From Sinosporangium siamense (GTDB lineage: Bacteria; Actinomycetota; Actinomycetes; Streptosporangiales; Streptosporangiaceae), in NCBI RefSeq assembly GCF_016863435.1, contig NZ_BOOW01000013.1:124001-188000 (forward strand): a stretch of 64,000 bases of DNA, written 5' to 3'. The translations under genes were made by a program, and so were the position numbers. Below the pieces are notes generated by a model, which saw only the letters and a program-made list of their open reading frames with translations, did not search any database and was not told where the DNA came from. This document shows positions 8,234-16,491 of the stretch, piece after piece (positions within the stretch are counted from its first letter, which is position 1; each line of letters begins with the position of its first letter).

Positions 8234-8715
8234 GCACCGGTGATGAGGAGCTGACCGGCCACAGACTGGACGTGAGCACCGGCGGTGAGGACGAGGGGCT
8301 GACCGGCCACATCTTGGACCTCGCGGCCATCTGGCACCTCCTCGACGGGAAGAGCCAATATGGCCGCGAGATCCTCCAGCAGTCCGTCCTGCGCAACACC
8401 ACGCTTCTGCTGCCCGCCCTCGCCGCCGAATATCTGGCCGCCATGCGGCCCGAGCAGGCCGAACACCTGCTGGCGGTGCCGGTGGTGACCATCGGCGCCC
8501 TGACCGAGGCCGACGCCGTCGGTGCGGGCCGAGTGGGAGCGCAGATGCTCGCCAACCTCCGTAGAGGCCCCAGTGCCGTCGACGCCGAGTTGCCCGCCGT
8601 GCTCGCGGGGGCTCATGCCGTACTCCTGTCGGAGGCCCGCGGGGGCTGGCGTGTGATCACTGCGGCGCCGTCGCTCTACGACGGTGTCAAGGTGCGCCTG
8701 GAGATCCTGCCCTGA
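8230..8715 (+). CDS. Probable PIN-like toxin partner with duplicated N-terminus
   Basis: A 161-residue protein that I place only tentatively in the PIN-like group. After residue 27 the text ILDLAAIWHLLDG, LLPALAAEYLAA and ALTEADAVGAGRV has the spacing of the first aspartate, the glutamate and the later aspartate of VapC-like RNases, but the match is weak. The first 14 residues (MSTGDEELTGHRLD) are repeated as VSTGGEDEGLTGHILD, so the 5' end carries a recent 42-48 bp tandem duplication. A second GTG at 8272 would give the shorter ancestral form. Coupling to the antitoxin-like gene argues for a toxin role. Confidence 0.6.
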   Translation: MSTGDEELTGHRLDVSTGGEDEGLTGHILDLAAIWHLLDGKSQYGREILQQSVLRNTTLLLPALAAEYLAAMRPEQAEHLLAVPVVTIGALTEADAVGAGRVGAQMLANLRRGPSAVDAELPAVLAGAHAVLLSEARGGWRVITAAPSLYDGVKVRLEILP

Positions 8716-8722
8716 GCTGCGG

Positions 8723-9592
8723 TCAGGCGCGGCCGAAGTCCGCGGCGACCTGCTGGTGGAGCTGGAAGGCCCGCGGAGAGTAGGCCGCGTAGAAGTCCTT
8801 ACCGCAGGTCAGGTCGTCGAGAGCGGCGGCGATCTCCTTGTCGAGGTACGGCTTGGCCTCCTCGGGCTTCATGGCCGGGACGAGGTGCACCTTCCTTCCC
8901 TTGGCCCTGGCGGGCGGCTTGAGGCCGCGCTCCTTGGCGACGTCCGTGCGGTCCTGCATGAACGCCTCCCGGCCGCGCTCGGCGAGGGCGCCGGGCTTGG
9001 CCGACGCGACCTCGTAGTCCCTGCCCTTGAGACAGGTGCCGAAGTCCGCGGCGAGCTTGACCAGGTTGCGGTCGGAGTCCAGCTCACGGGCGGTGAGCCT
9101 CTTCAGCGCCGCGTTGAACTGCCGGTAGTAGTCCTCCTGCGAGGCGACGCGCTTGCCCACCACGGACTTGACCGCCTGCGAGAAGCACTTGTCGTTCGCG
9201 GCCTTGTAAGCCTTGTGCTCCTTCTCCGGCAGGGCCAGCACGATGGCGTTGTTGGGGCTTTCGACGTCGGGACCGTTCACCGCCGGGTCCTTGGGGTAGA
9301 CCTGGGTGGCCCACACGCCGAAGCCATACTTCGCGCGATATGCCTGGAGGGCGGCGTGGTCGCCGTTCAGCCGCTTGAGCCGGGCCTCGTCGGGACGCGG
9401 GAGGGGCGACTCGGGGATGTATTTGTAGCCGGCCTGCTTCATGCACTCGGCACGCGCGGCCTCCAGCCGTTCCTGCGCCGCCCGGGCAGGGGCGGCCGCG
9501 GTCGCGGTGGCGGATGCGGCGGCGGTGAGGCCGGTTCCCGCGGCGAACGCGGTGGCGAGCAGGATGGCGGTGACGCCTCTGGAGACGGTCAT
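8723..9592 (-). CDS. Secreted protein of unknown function
   Basis: A 289-residue protein. Residues 1-30 form a Sec signal peptide with an alanine-rich cleavage region. The mature part is rich in lysine, alanine and tyrosine and has four well-spaced cysteines (ECMKQAGYKY, DKCFSQA, FGTCLKG, LTCGKDF), which could form two disulfides outside the cell. No known domain is recognised. It starts 28 bp after the end of the CU044_5270-type gene in the same direction, so it is probably an output of the ECF sigma unit. Confidence 0.75.
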   Translation of the reverse strand: MTVSRGVTAILLATAFAAGTGLTAAASATATAAAPARAAQERLEAARAECMKQAGYKYIPESPLPRPDEARLKRLNGDHAALQAYRAKYGFGVWATQVYPKDPAVNGPDVESPNNAIVLALPEKEHKAYKAANDKCFSQAVKSVVGKRVASQEDYYRQFNAALKRLTARELDSDRNLVKLAADFGTCLKGRDYEVASAKPGALAERGREAFMQDRTDVAKERGLKPPARAKGRKVHLVPAMKPEEAKPYLDKEIAAALDDLTCGKDFYAAYSPRAFQLHQQVAADFGRA

Positions 9593-9620
9593 TGTCTTCC
9601 TTTGTTGTGATGAATGGATA

Positions 9621-10718
9621 TCAGCAGGGGATGGTCATGCGGGAGGCGTCGGCCGACAGCTTGGGGAGCCGGTCGACGACCTCGACGCCCATGACGGCAC
9701 TGCCGCTCGGGCTCTGGGTTCTGGGGACCTCGCGCGCGGGCCCCCGGGGGGCGCGGTCGCCGGTCGGGACCTCGCGCTCGCCGAGGTAGCGGTAGGTCTC
9801 CCGATCGAAGATCAGCTCATAGCGAGTGCCCTCACCGTCGTCGAACGCGGCGGCGACGCCGACCCTGCCGGCGACGTCGACGGCGTCCCGGACGAGCGTC
9901 ACTCCGTCGACCCCGGCTGCCACCTGGTAGAGCGCGCCGGTGAGGCTGGGGCGGGCGGCCGAGAGCCGGATGAGCTCGCTGAGCGTGGCCCACAGACGTG
10001 TGTGCGCGGGACTGGGGCGCCTCGCCGCCACGGCGCGCACCCGCTGGCTCAGCGCCTCGACCTCGGTCGGCCAGGTGTGCAGCCGCAGGAAGGAGAGGGT
10101 CGCGTCCGGTGCGTCCTTGCACGAGGTGCTGTACAGAATGTCCTCCACCACGCCCTCCCGCTTCGACAGCGCCTTCGTGATGTGGGCGGGCAGGGGGCGA
10201 TCCTTGTCGGCCGGCGATGTCGAGAGGGTCTCCTCGCGCTGCAGCATCGGCAGGCCGGCCTCGGCGGGCACCCACCGCTCCTCGCGGCGCACCTGGAGTG
10301 CCTCCGCCCACTGCCCGTCGCTCCGCCGCATCATGAGCCCGGCGGCGACCAGACTGCTCGTGCGCACATATTGATCGGGGCGGGGTCGCAGGTCGGGCTG
10401 ACCCTCCGTGGCGGCTGCGGCGAGCGCGAACAGTTCCTTGGCGTTCGCCGGCGTCGCCGGGCCCATGAGGTTGCCCTGGTGCACCAGCACGGCGGCGGCG
10501 ACCGCGCCGGCCAGCCCGGCCGCTGTGGCGAGCCGGGGGAGGCCGCGGCGCCACATCCGGCCGAACAGCCGCCTGCGGGGGGAAGGCCGGGGCTGCTCCT
10601 GCCGTTCCGGTGTGGACTGGCAGGTTCGCAGCAGCGACGCCCGAGCGGTGGCCAGGTCTTTCGCGGAGCCTTCGGGCGTGCCGGCCCAGAGGCTCCGCAC
10701 GGCGTCCATCTCATCCAT
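9621..10718 (-). CDS. CU044_5270 family protein (membrane-anchored ECF sigma partner)
   Basis: A 365-residue protein with an N-terminal cytoplasmic part (MDEMDAVRSLWAGTPEGS), one transmembrane segment near residues 63-82 (LATAAGLAGAVAAAVLVHQG), and a large outside domain beginning at NAKELFALAAAATEGQPDLRP. This matches the CU044_5270 family, which in actinomycetes is found directly after ECF sigma genes and is presumed to act as an anti-sigma or surface sensor. Its start overlaps the sigma factor stop by 8 bp. Function is known from context only. Confidence 0.82.
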   Translation of the reverse strand: MDEMDAVRSLWAGTPEGSAKDLATARASLLRTCQSTPERQEQPRPSPRRRLFGRMWRRGLPRLATAAGLAGAVAAAVLVHQGNLMGPATPANAKELFALAAAATEGQPDLRPRPDQYVRTSSLVAAGLMMRRSDGQWAEALQVRREERWVPAEAGLPMLQREETLSTSPADKDRPLPAHITKALSKREGVVEDILYSTSCKDAPDATLSFLRLHTWPTEVEALSQRVRAVAARRPSPAHTRLWATLSELIRLSAARPSLTGALYQVAAGVDGVTLVRDAVDVAGRVGVAAAFDDGEGTRYELIFDRETYRYLGEREVPTGDRAPRGPAREVPRTQSPSGSAVMGVEVVDRLPKLSADASRMTIPC

Positions 10719-11304
10719 CGCAGTCCTCGTCCATTACGGACAACATCGGCGTTCCTTCAAGGGCGTGCCGGGCTTTCTTTCTGGCCCGGTTGAGGCGGGA
10801 GCGAACGGTTCCCAGGGGGATGTCCAGCGCCTGGGCGACCTCCTCGTAGGTCAGCTCGCCCCAGGCGATCAGCAGCAGCACGTCGCGGTCTCCGCTGCGC
10901 AGCTTGGCCAGCATCGTGACCAGCGGGCGGTTCAGGGCCAGCAGTCCCGGACTGTCGCCGTCGGGCTCGTAGGAGATCTCCGTCGGGTCCGGGGCGCGCG
11001 CATGTGCGCGATATCTGGCGATCTCCTCGCGAAGGCGCTTGCCGATCACATTGGAGGCGATGCCGTACAACCATGGCCGCGCGTCGGTATAGCCGAGATC
11101 GAAACGTTCCCGGTGCTGGAACGCGACGAGGAACGTCTCGGAGACGACGTCCTCGGCCGCGTCGCGCCCCAGCCGCCGCGTGGCATATCTGTGCAGGCGA
11201 GGGGCGTGCCGGTCGAATAGCACGGCAAAGGCCTCGGGCTCTCGCCACGAGCGGTGCACCAGCTCCGCGTCGGACAGTTCCAGCGCCGTGGCCAGATCAG
11301 CCAT
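10711..11304 (-). CDS. ECF RNA polymerase sigma factor
   Basis: A 197-residue sigma-70 family protein with regions 2 and 4 only. Region 2 is seen in FAVLFDRHAPRLHRYATRRLG and ETFLVAFQHRERFD plus ARPWLYGIASNV; region 4 in RDVLLLIAWGELTYEEVAQ and IPLGTVRSRLNRARKKAR. It would direct polymerase to a small stress regulon and its own operon with the downstream membrane partner and secreted protein. No GAAC-type -35 was identified with confidence upstream. Confidence 0.92.
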   Translation of the reverse strand: MADLATALELSDAELVHRSWREPEAFAVLFDRHAPRLHRYATRRLGRDAAEDVVSETFLVAFQHRERFDLGYTDARPWLYGIASNVIGKRLREEIARYRAHARAPDPTEISYEPDGDSPGLLALNRPLVTMLAKLRSGDRDVLLLIAWGELTYEEVAQALDIPLGTVRSRLNRARKKARHALEGTPMLSVMDEDCDG

Positions 11305-11699
11305 GGGCAGCCTGTTCGATCATTCGTGGCCTCTCTGCGTGGTGGTTCGGACGCCAGTACTTACCTTGAGGCGATGAAATGGTTCACGCTGCGGCCGGAA
11401 GATTTGGACGGCGGGGCACGCCGATAAATGGCTTGCGCCGTACGGCAGAGCCTGCGTTACAGTGGGCGCGAGCGCCAGCCGGATCAGCCGGCGGGCCATG
11501 GGGAGGAGAGGAGGTGCGGACATATGCGGGTCTACAAGGCGCAGGTTTGCCATGCGCGGGTCTTTCACGTGACTTCGTCGTCCATTCACCTCCAGATGTC
11601 CTCCTGATCTGAGACCACCTCGGATCCGTCGGTTTCACCGACGACCGCCGCCCCTGTGCGGGGTGGGGAGGGCATCGGGCCTTCCGAAGGGGTTTCCCA
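11305..11699 (+). other. 395-bp intergenic leader with hairpins ahead of the RsgA-type gene
   Basis: Between the divergent sigma gene and the GTPase gene. It holds a candidate 27-residue ORF at 11524-11607, a 7-bp perfect hairpin at 11627-11643 (CGTCGGT / ACCGACG) and a GC-rich CCCC/GGGG hairpin near 11650-11665. No U-run follows the hairpins. The layout of short ORF, hairpins, then gene resembles an attenuator-type leader, but no riboswitch class is recognised. Confidence 0.4.
11524..11607 (+). CDS. Candidate 27-residue leader peptide
   Basis: An ATG at 11524 follows a very strong ribosome-binding sequence (GGAGAGGAGG). It encodes a 27-residue basic-to-polar peptide starting MRVYKAQVCHARVFHV and ending in TGA at 11607, before the hairpins. 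There is no homologue I recognise. The strong Shine-Dalgarno and position in the rsgA leader are the only support. Confidence 0.35.
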   Translation: MRVYKAQVCHARVFHVTSSSIHLQMSS

Positions 11700-12821
11700 A
11701 TGTCCTCACCAGGCGACGCTGGTGTTTTCGATCTTTCTCTTCTCGGCTGGACCGACTCTCTGGCCGCCGATCTGCCCGCCGGGAGCGTGCCCGGCCGCAT
11801 CGCCCAGGTGCACCGGGGCGCCGCCGAGGTCATCACTGCCGAGGGGCGGCGGCAGGCGCGTTACTCCGCGAAGGTGCGCCGCGCCGCCGCGGCCGATCCG
11901 GTGATGCTGCCGTGCGTCGGCGACTGGGCCGCCGTGCGCCTCGTCGTGCCCGAGGGGCGCTACGAGCTCGACGGTGTGCTGCCGCGCCGCACGGCGTTCG
12001 TGCGGGGCGGGGTCAGCCGTGACGTTCGCGGCGGGCTGTCGGGCGACGGGCAGGGGCAGGTGCTCGCCGCCAACGTGGACGTCGTGTTCGTGGCCGAGCC
12101 CTCGATGCACGGCACCGACCTCGCCGACCTCGGCCGTGTGGAGCGGCTGGTCACCCTGGCCTGGGAGAGCGGGGCGCGGCCCGTCGTGCTCGTCACCAAG
12201 GCCGACATGCTGACACTGGGCCTGCACGACCTGATCAAGGACGTGGAGGGTGTGGTGCCCGGGGTCCCCGTGCACGCGGTCAGCTCACTGCGGGGGCAGG
12301 GAGTGGAGATCGTGCGCGACTACCTCGGGACCTCCGCCACGGCGGTCGTGCTCGGCACGTCGGGCGCGGGCAAGTCCACCCTCGTCAACGCCCTGGCGGG
12401 CAGGGAGGCGATGGAGACCCAGCAGGTGCGCGCGGGCGACGGCAGGGGGCGCCACACCACGGTGCACCGCGAGCTGATCCCGCTTCCCGGCGGCGGCCTG
12501 ATCATCGACACGCCGGGCATCCGCCGCGTCGGGCTCTACGAGATCGGCGACGGGGTCGAGCGGGTCTTCGCGGACGTCGAGGACCTGGCGCGGCTCTGCC
12601 GCTTCGACGACTGCGCCCACAACGGCGAGCCGGGGTGTGCGGTGCTGGAGGCGCTCCAGAGCGGCGCACTGCCGGAGCGGCGCTATGAGAGCTGGCGCAA
12701 GCTCCAGCGGGAGGCGGCCTGGATGGCCCGCCGCACCGACGCCCGCCTCCGCAGCGAGGAACAACGCAAGTGGAAGACGATCCACAAGGAGATGCGCAAG
12801 TCCGGCCGCAACCGTCCGTGA
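11700..12821 (+). CDS. rsgA: Ribosome small-subunit-dependent GTPase A
   Basis: RsgA is a circularly permuted GTPase that checks late 30S ribosome assembly. The 373-residue protein shows the permuted order: an N-terminal OB-like region, G4 VTKADM, then the P-loop GTSGAGKST near residue 219, G3 DTPGIR near 268, and the zinc-binding knuckle CRFDDCAHNGEPGC. The length is slightly above the usual 290-350. It starts at ATG 11700 after a structured leader. The last codons and stop lie inside the first copy of a 106-bp repeat, so that repeat has invaded or duplicated the gene's 3' end. Confidence 0.93.
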   Translation: MSSPGDAGVFDLSLLGWTDSLAADLPAGSVPGRIAQVHRGAAEVITAEGRRQARYSAKVRRAAAADPVMLPCVGDWAAVRLVVPEGRYELDGVLPRRTAFVRGGVSRDVRGGLSGDGQGQVLAANVDVVFVAEPSMHGTDLADLGRVERLVTLAWESGARPVVLVTKADMLTLGLHDLIKDVEGVVPGVPVHAVSSLRGQGVEIVRDYLGTSATAVVLGTSGAGKSTLVNALAGREAMETQQVRAGDGRGRHTTVHRELIPLPGGGLIIDTPGIRRVGLYEIGDGVERVFADVEDLARLCRFDDCAHNGEPGCAVLEALQSGALPERRYESWRKLQREAAWMARRTDARLRSEEQRKWKTIHKEMRKSGRNRP

Positions 12822-13010
12822 CCAATCTTGTACGGCGAAAGCCAGGCTGGCCTCGACAACAGGGGCCTAGGCCGGCCGGGCTTTGCCAAGCCGGGGGTTG
12901 GGGCCGGCCGGTAGGCACCGTCCGTGACGAACTCTGTACGGCGAAAGCCGGGCCGGCCTTGCCGACAGGGGCCTTGGCCGGCCGGGCCTCGCCAAGCCGG
13001 GTCTTGACGG
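12811..13010. repeat. Two tandem copies of a ~106-bp GC-rich element
   Basis: ACCGTCCGTGAC begins at 12811 and again at 12917, and the text stays parallel through GTACGGCGAAAGCC, GACAGGGGCCTTGGCCGGCC-type sequence and CCAAGCCGGG, with a few substitutions. Copy one covers the rsgA stop codon. Each unit contains GGCCGGCC palindromes and a short GGCTT...AAGCC stem. No ORF is seen. Confidence 0.8.
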
Positions 13011-13065
13011 GTGGGAAGTTTGCGTCTTATGTCCTGATTAGGTATTTCGGGGTAGGAGTCGAGGT

Positions 13066-13713
13066 ATGGCGGAGATGCCATACGACCTACCCTTCCTTGA
13101 TCGCGCTGAGGCGGGTGTCCTGCTCGGCGAACGCCTCACGCGGCTGGGCCTGCGTGCTCCCGTCGTGCTGGGGCTGCCGCGCGGGGGTGTGGCGGTGGCC
13201 GCGCCCGTCGCCGAACGGCTGCACGGGACGCTGGACGTGCTGATCGTGAGGAAGATCGGTTATCCGTTCCAGCCCGAACTCGGGGTCGGCGCCATCGCGG
13301 AGGGAGGCGCCCCCGTCCTCGACACCACGCTGATGCGCAGGCTGGGCCTCACCGAGGAGACCCTGGCCAAAGTGGTGTCCTCGGAGCGCAAGGAACTGGC
13401 CCGGCAGGCCGCGGTCTACCGTGGCGGACGTCCGCTGCCCGACCTGTCGGGACGGGACGTCGTGGTCGTGGACGACGGGCTGGCGACCGGCGGCACCGCC
13501 CGTGCCGCCCTGCGCGCGCTGCGGCCGATGGACACGGCTGTGCTGGTCCTCGCCGTACCTGTCGGGGCCCGTGAGACACGGGAGGCGCTGCGCGACGAGG
13601 CCGACGATGTCGTGATTCTGGTGACACCACCGCAGTTCCGGGCGGTGGGGGAGTGGTACGAGCACTTCGGCCAGCTGACCGACGACGACGTGCTCGACCT
13701 CCTCAGCCGCTGA
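13066..13713 (+). CDS. Phosphoribosyltransferase-family protein
   Basis: A 215-residue type I PRTase-fold protein. The PRPP-binding motif is VVVVDDGLATGGTA at about residues 138-151, preceded by the entry strands VVLGLPRGGVAVA and VLIVRKIGYP. Proteins of this subgroup (COG1926-like) are often stress-associated and their base substrate is unknown. The start at 13066 sits 55 bp beyond the tandem repeat. It does not belong to an obvious operon, as the cyd genes follow 200 bp later behind their own regulatory region. Confidence 0.87.
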   Translation: MAEMPYDLPFLDRAEAGVLLGERLTRLGLRAPVVLGLPRGGVAVAAPVAERLHGTLDVLIVRKIGYPFQPELGVGAIAEGGAPVLDTTLMRRLGLTEETLAKVVSSERKELARQAAVYRGGRPLPDLSGRDVVVVDDGLATGGTARAALRALRPMDTAVLVLAVPVGARETREALRDEADDVVILVTPPQFRAVGEWYEHFGQLTDDDVLDLLSR

Positions 13714-13732
13714 CCGCCACCCCTTCCGCGCT

Positions 13733-13784
13733 CACCGCTCTGCCCAGACCCACCGCTCTGCCCAGACCCACCGCTCTGCCCAGA
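13733..13784. repeat. 18-bp tandem repeat, three copies
   Basis: CACCGCTCTGCCCAGACC starts at 13733 and 13751 and, with the last bases changed, at 13769. It lies between the PRTase gene and cydA. There are no spacers between copies, so it is a simple tandem array rather than a CRISPR. Confidence 0.8.
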
Positions 13785-13869
13785 GTCGACGCCATGAGCT
13801 AACTCAACGCTCTGACCAGGGGATACGTGGGGAGATCGGCCGCGCGCCTCCATCTCGGGGGAGTTTCCC

Positions 13870-13882
13870 TCACCTAAGGTGA
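13870..13882. promoter_or_regulatory. TCACCT-A-AGGTGA dyad upstream of the first cydA
   Basis: Six-base arms TCACCT and AGGTGA around a single A, 32 bp before the chosen cydA start. Its position suits a repressor or activator site for the cyd operon. It is not a Rex box and does not resemble the dyads in front of the second cyd operon. Confidence 0.4.
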
Positions 13883-13914
13883 TCATGTCGTGGATGTCGT
13901 ACGGGGGAGGCGGC

Positions 13915-15306
13915 GTGGAAGCGCTCGATCTTGCGCGCTGGCAGTTCGCGGCCACCACCGTTTACCACTTCCTCTTCGTGCCGTTGACGATAGGCATGTC
14001 GCTGGTAGTGGCCATTCTCCAGACGGCGTGGGTGCGGACAGGGAAAAGTGTTTATCTGCGAGCCACGAAGTTCTGGGGAAAGCTTTTCCTGATCAATTTT
14101 GCCATGGGCGTGGTCACGGGCATTGTGCAGGAGTTCCAGTTCGGCATGAACTGGAGTGAATATTCGAGATTCGTGGGAGATATCTTCGGTGCCCCGCTGG
14201 CCATCGAAGCCCTGCTCGCTTTCTTCCTGGAATCCGTGTTCATCGGCCTGTGGATCTTCGGCTGGGGCACTCTTCCGAAAAAACTGCACCTCGCCACGAT
14301 CTGGGTGGCCGCGATCGGCAGCGTGGTCTCCGCCTACTTCATCCTGGCGGCCAACGCGTTCATGCAGTGGCCCGTCGGCGCCGTCATCAACCGGGAGCGG
14401 GGGCGGGCGGAGCTCGCCGACTTCGGGGCGGTCCTGTCCAACAAGGTGCTTGTCAACTCCTTCCCGCATACTTTGTTCGGCTGTTTTCTCGCCGCCGGGG
14501 CACTGTTGATCGCCGTCTCCTCCTGGCATTTGGCGAGAAGGCGTGACCTGGAGGTCTTCCGCCCGTCGATGAAACTCGGGGCCTGGGCCGTCTTGATCGG
14601 CTTCGCGGGCACTCTGATCAGCGGAGACACGCTCGGCAAGGTCATGACCGAGACCCAGCCGATGAAGATGGCGGCGGCCGAGGCGCTCTACGAGACGGCC
14701 CGGCCCGCGCCCTTCTCGCTCTTCACGATCGGCACGCTCAGCGGCGAGGCACCTACCTTCAGCCTGGACGTGCCGGGGCTGCTGTCCTTCCTGGCGACGG
14801 GGAGCTTCAACGGCGAGGTGCAGGGGATCAACGACCTCCAGGCGGAATATCAGCAGACCTATGGTCCCGGCAACTATCGCCCGTATATTCCGCTGGCCTA
14901 CTGGTCGTTCCGCCTGATGATCGGATTCGGCGCGCTCACGGCGCTGCTCGCCCTGCTGCTGCTCTGGCTGACGCGCCGGGGCCGCCTGCCGGACGATCCG
15001 ATGTTGTGGCGGCTCGGCACATGGTCGGTGGCGTTTCCGCTGCTCGCCAACAGCTTCGGCTGGATCTTCACCGAGACCGCCAGGCAGCCGTGGATCGTGT
15101 TCAGCCGCATGAAGACGGCGGACGGCGTCTCACCGGTCGGTGCGGGAACGGTCCTGACCTCCTTCATCGTGTTCACCGTCCTGTATGGCGTGCTGGCCGC
15201 CATCGAGGTCGGGCTGATGATCAAATATGCCAAGGCCGGGCCGCCGAGTGCGGAGGACGCGGAGCCCCGGCCGGACAAGGAGGGGCCGCTGTCGTTCGCA
15301 TATTAG
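13915..15306 (+). CDS. cydA: Cytochrome bd-type quinol oxidase subunit I (copy 1)
   Basis: CydA binds haems b558, b595 and d and oxidises quinol at the outer face of the membrane. The 463-residue protein begins MEALDLARWQFAATTVYHFLF with the N-terminal haem-ligand histidine at about residue 18, has nine or so TM segments, and keeps the quinol-loop text QPMKMAAAEALYE. The signature GWxxxExGRQPW reads GWIFTETARQPW, with alanine in place of glycine, unlike copy 2. GTG 13915 is chosen because GGGGGAGG precedes it at a good distance and the family match starts there; ATG 13885 and 13894 are in frame upstream. cydB follows after 92 bp. No cydDC is present. Confidence 0.93.
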   Translation: MEALDLARWQFAATTVYHFLFVPLTIGMSLVVAILQTAWVRTGKSVYLRATKFWGKLFLINFAMGVVTGIVQEFQFGMNWSEYSRFVGDIFGAPLAIEALLAFFLESVFIGLWIFGWGTLPKKLHLATIWVAAIGSVVSAYFILAANAFMQWPVGAVINRERGRAELADFGAVLSNKVLVNSFPHTLFGCFLAAGALLIAVSSWHLARRRDLEVFRPSMKLGAWAVLIGFAGTLISGDTLGKVMTETQPMKMAAAEALYETARPAPFSLFTIGTLSGEAPTFSLDVPGLLSFLATGSFNGEVQGINDLQAEYQQTYGPGNYRPYIPLAYWSFRLMIGFGALTALLALLLLWLTRRGRLPDDPMLWRLGTWSVAFPLLANSFGWIFTETARQPWIVFSRMKTADGVSPVGAGTVLTSFIVFTVLYGVLAAIEVGLMIKYAKAGPPSAEDAEPRPDKEGPLSFAY

Positions 15307-15398
15307 CGAACGAGCGTCGATTCCGCTGTCAACTCCCTGGTCGCAGATGTGGCCAACCTGTCATCGCGAGACCGCCGTTTGCGGAGAGATGGGTGCCG

Positions 15399-16397
15399 AT
15401 GATCCTGAACGATGTCTGGTTCGTAGCCATAGCTATCCTGTGGATCGGCTACTTCTTGCTGGAAGGCTTTGACTTCGGCGTAGGGATTCTGCTACCTGTC
15501 CTGGCCCGTGACGACACCGAGCGCCGTGTCATGATCAACACCATCGGCCCGCTCTGGGACGGCAACGAGGTATGGCTGATCACCGCGGCCGGCGCGACCT
15601 TCGCCGCCTTCCCCGAGTGGTATGCCTCGCTTTTCAGTGGTTTCTACATCCCGATGCTGGTCATCCTGGTCGCCCTGATCCTCCGAGGACTCGGGTTCGA
15701 ATACCGCGCCAAGCACGACTCGGTTCTCTGGCGGCGCCGGTGGGACGCGGCCCTCATCGCGGGCTCCGCCGTACCGGCGTTCCTGTGGGGCCTCGTGGTG
15801 GCGAACGTCGTGCGCGGGGTGCCGCTCGGCCCGGGACACCACTACGTGGGAACGGTCTGGGAGCTGCTGCATCCCTATGCGCTGCTGGGTGGGTTCATGA
15901 CCTTTGCCATCTTCGTCACGCACGGAGCGGTCTTCATCGCGCTGAAGACGAAGGGCAGCCTCAGGGTGAGGGCCAACAGGCTGGCCGCGGGGGCGGGGGT
16001 GGGGGCCGCCGTGCTCGCCGTGGGATTCCTGGCCTGGACGCATTTCCAGAAGGCATCGCCGGTCGGGGGAGTGCTGGCCGCGCTGGCGGTGCTGGCGTGG
16101 CTCCTGGGGCTGGCGGCGAACGCGAGGCGAGCGGAGGGCTGGGCTTTCACCGGATCGGCCACGACCATCGTGCTGGCTGTGGCCTCGCTCTTTGTGGCGC
16201 TCTATCCCGACGTGCTGCCGTCGACGGTGAATCCCGCCTACAGCCTGACGGTGGAGAACGCCTCCGCGACCCAGAAGACACTAGGTGTCATGACGTGGGT
16301 CGCGGTGATCTTCCTTCCGCTGGTGCTGCTCTATCAGTCCTGGACGTACTGGGTGTTCCGCCGCAGGATCGGGGTGAGCGACATCCCAGCGGGATAA
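15399..16397 (+). CDS. cydB: Cytochrome bd-type quinol oxidase subunit II (copy 1)
   Basis: CydB is the structural partner of CydA in the membrane. The 332-residue protein starts MILNDVWFVAIAILWIGYFLLEGFD, here broken as MILNDVWFVAIA and GYFLLEGFDFGVGILLPVL. It keeps the conserved NEVWLITAAGATFAAFPEWYA region split as GNEVWLITAAGA and FAAFPEWYASLFS, with eight to nine TM segments. ATG 15399 is preferred; GTG 15393 in frame is closer to the GGAGAG. The 92-bp gap from cydA is long for a coupled pair but shows no terminator. Confidence 0.93.
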   Translation: MILNDVWFVAIAILWIGYFLLEGFDFGVGILLPVLARDDTERRVMINTIGPLWDGNEVWLITAAGATFAAFPEWYASLFSGFYIPMLVILVALILRGLGFEYRAKHDSVLWRRRWDAALIAGSAVPAFLWGLVVANVVRGVPLGPGHHYVGTVWELLHPYALLGGFMTFAIFVTHGAVFIALKTKGSLRVRANRLAAGAGVGAAVLAVGFLAWTHFQKASPVGGVLAALAVLAWLLGLAANARRAEGWAFTGSATTIVLAVASLFVALYPDVLPSTVNPAYSLTVENASATQKTLGVMTWVAVIFLPLVLLYQSWTYWVFRRRIGVSDIPAG

Positions 16398-16491
16398 AAC
16401 GGTCTTGCGGATCTCAGCGGCGTGATCTCGCGACCGCGAGATCACGCGCCTTCGAAGGGGGAATGCAGCTGCTGCGATGCCGGGTGGGAAG

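Noticed and set aside
11627-11665. Known riboswitch in the rsgA leader
   Set aside because: Hairpins are too short and none of the conserved cores I know could be recognised.
13861-13915. Rex (redox) box before the first cyd operon
   Set aside because: No TTGTG-N6-CACAA-type sequence is present; only a TCACCT-A-AGGTGA dyad is seen.
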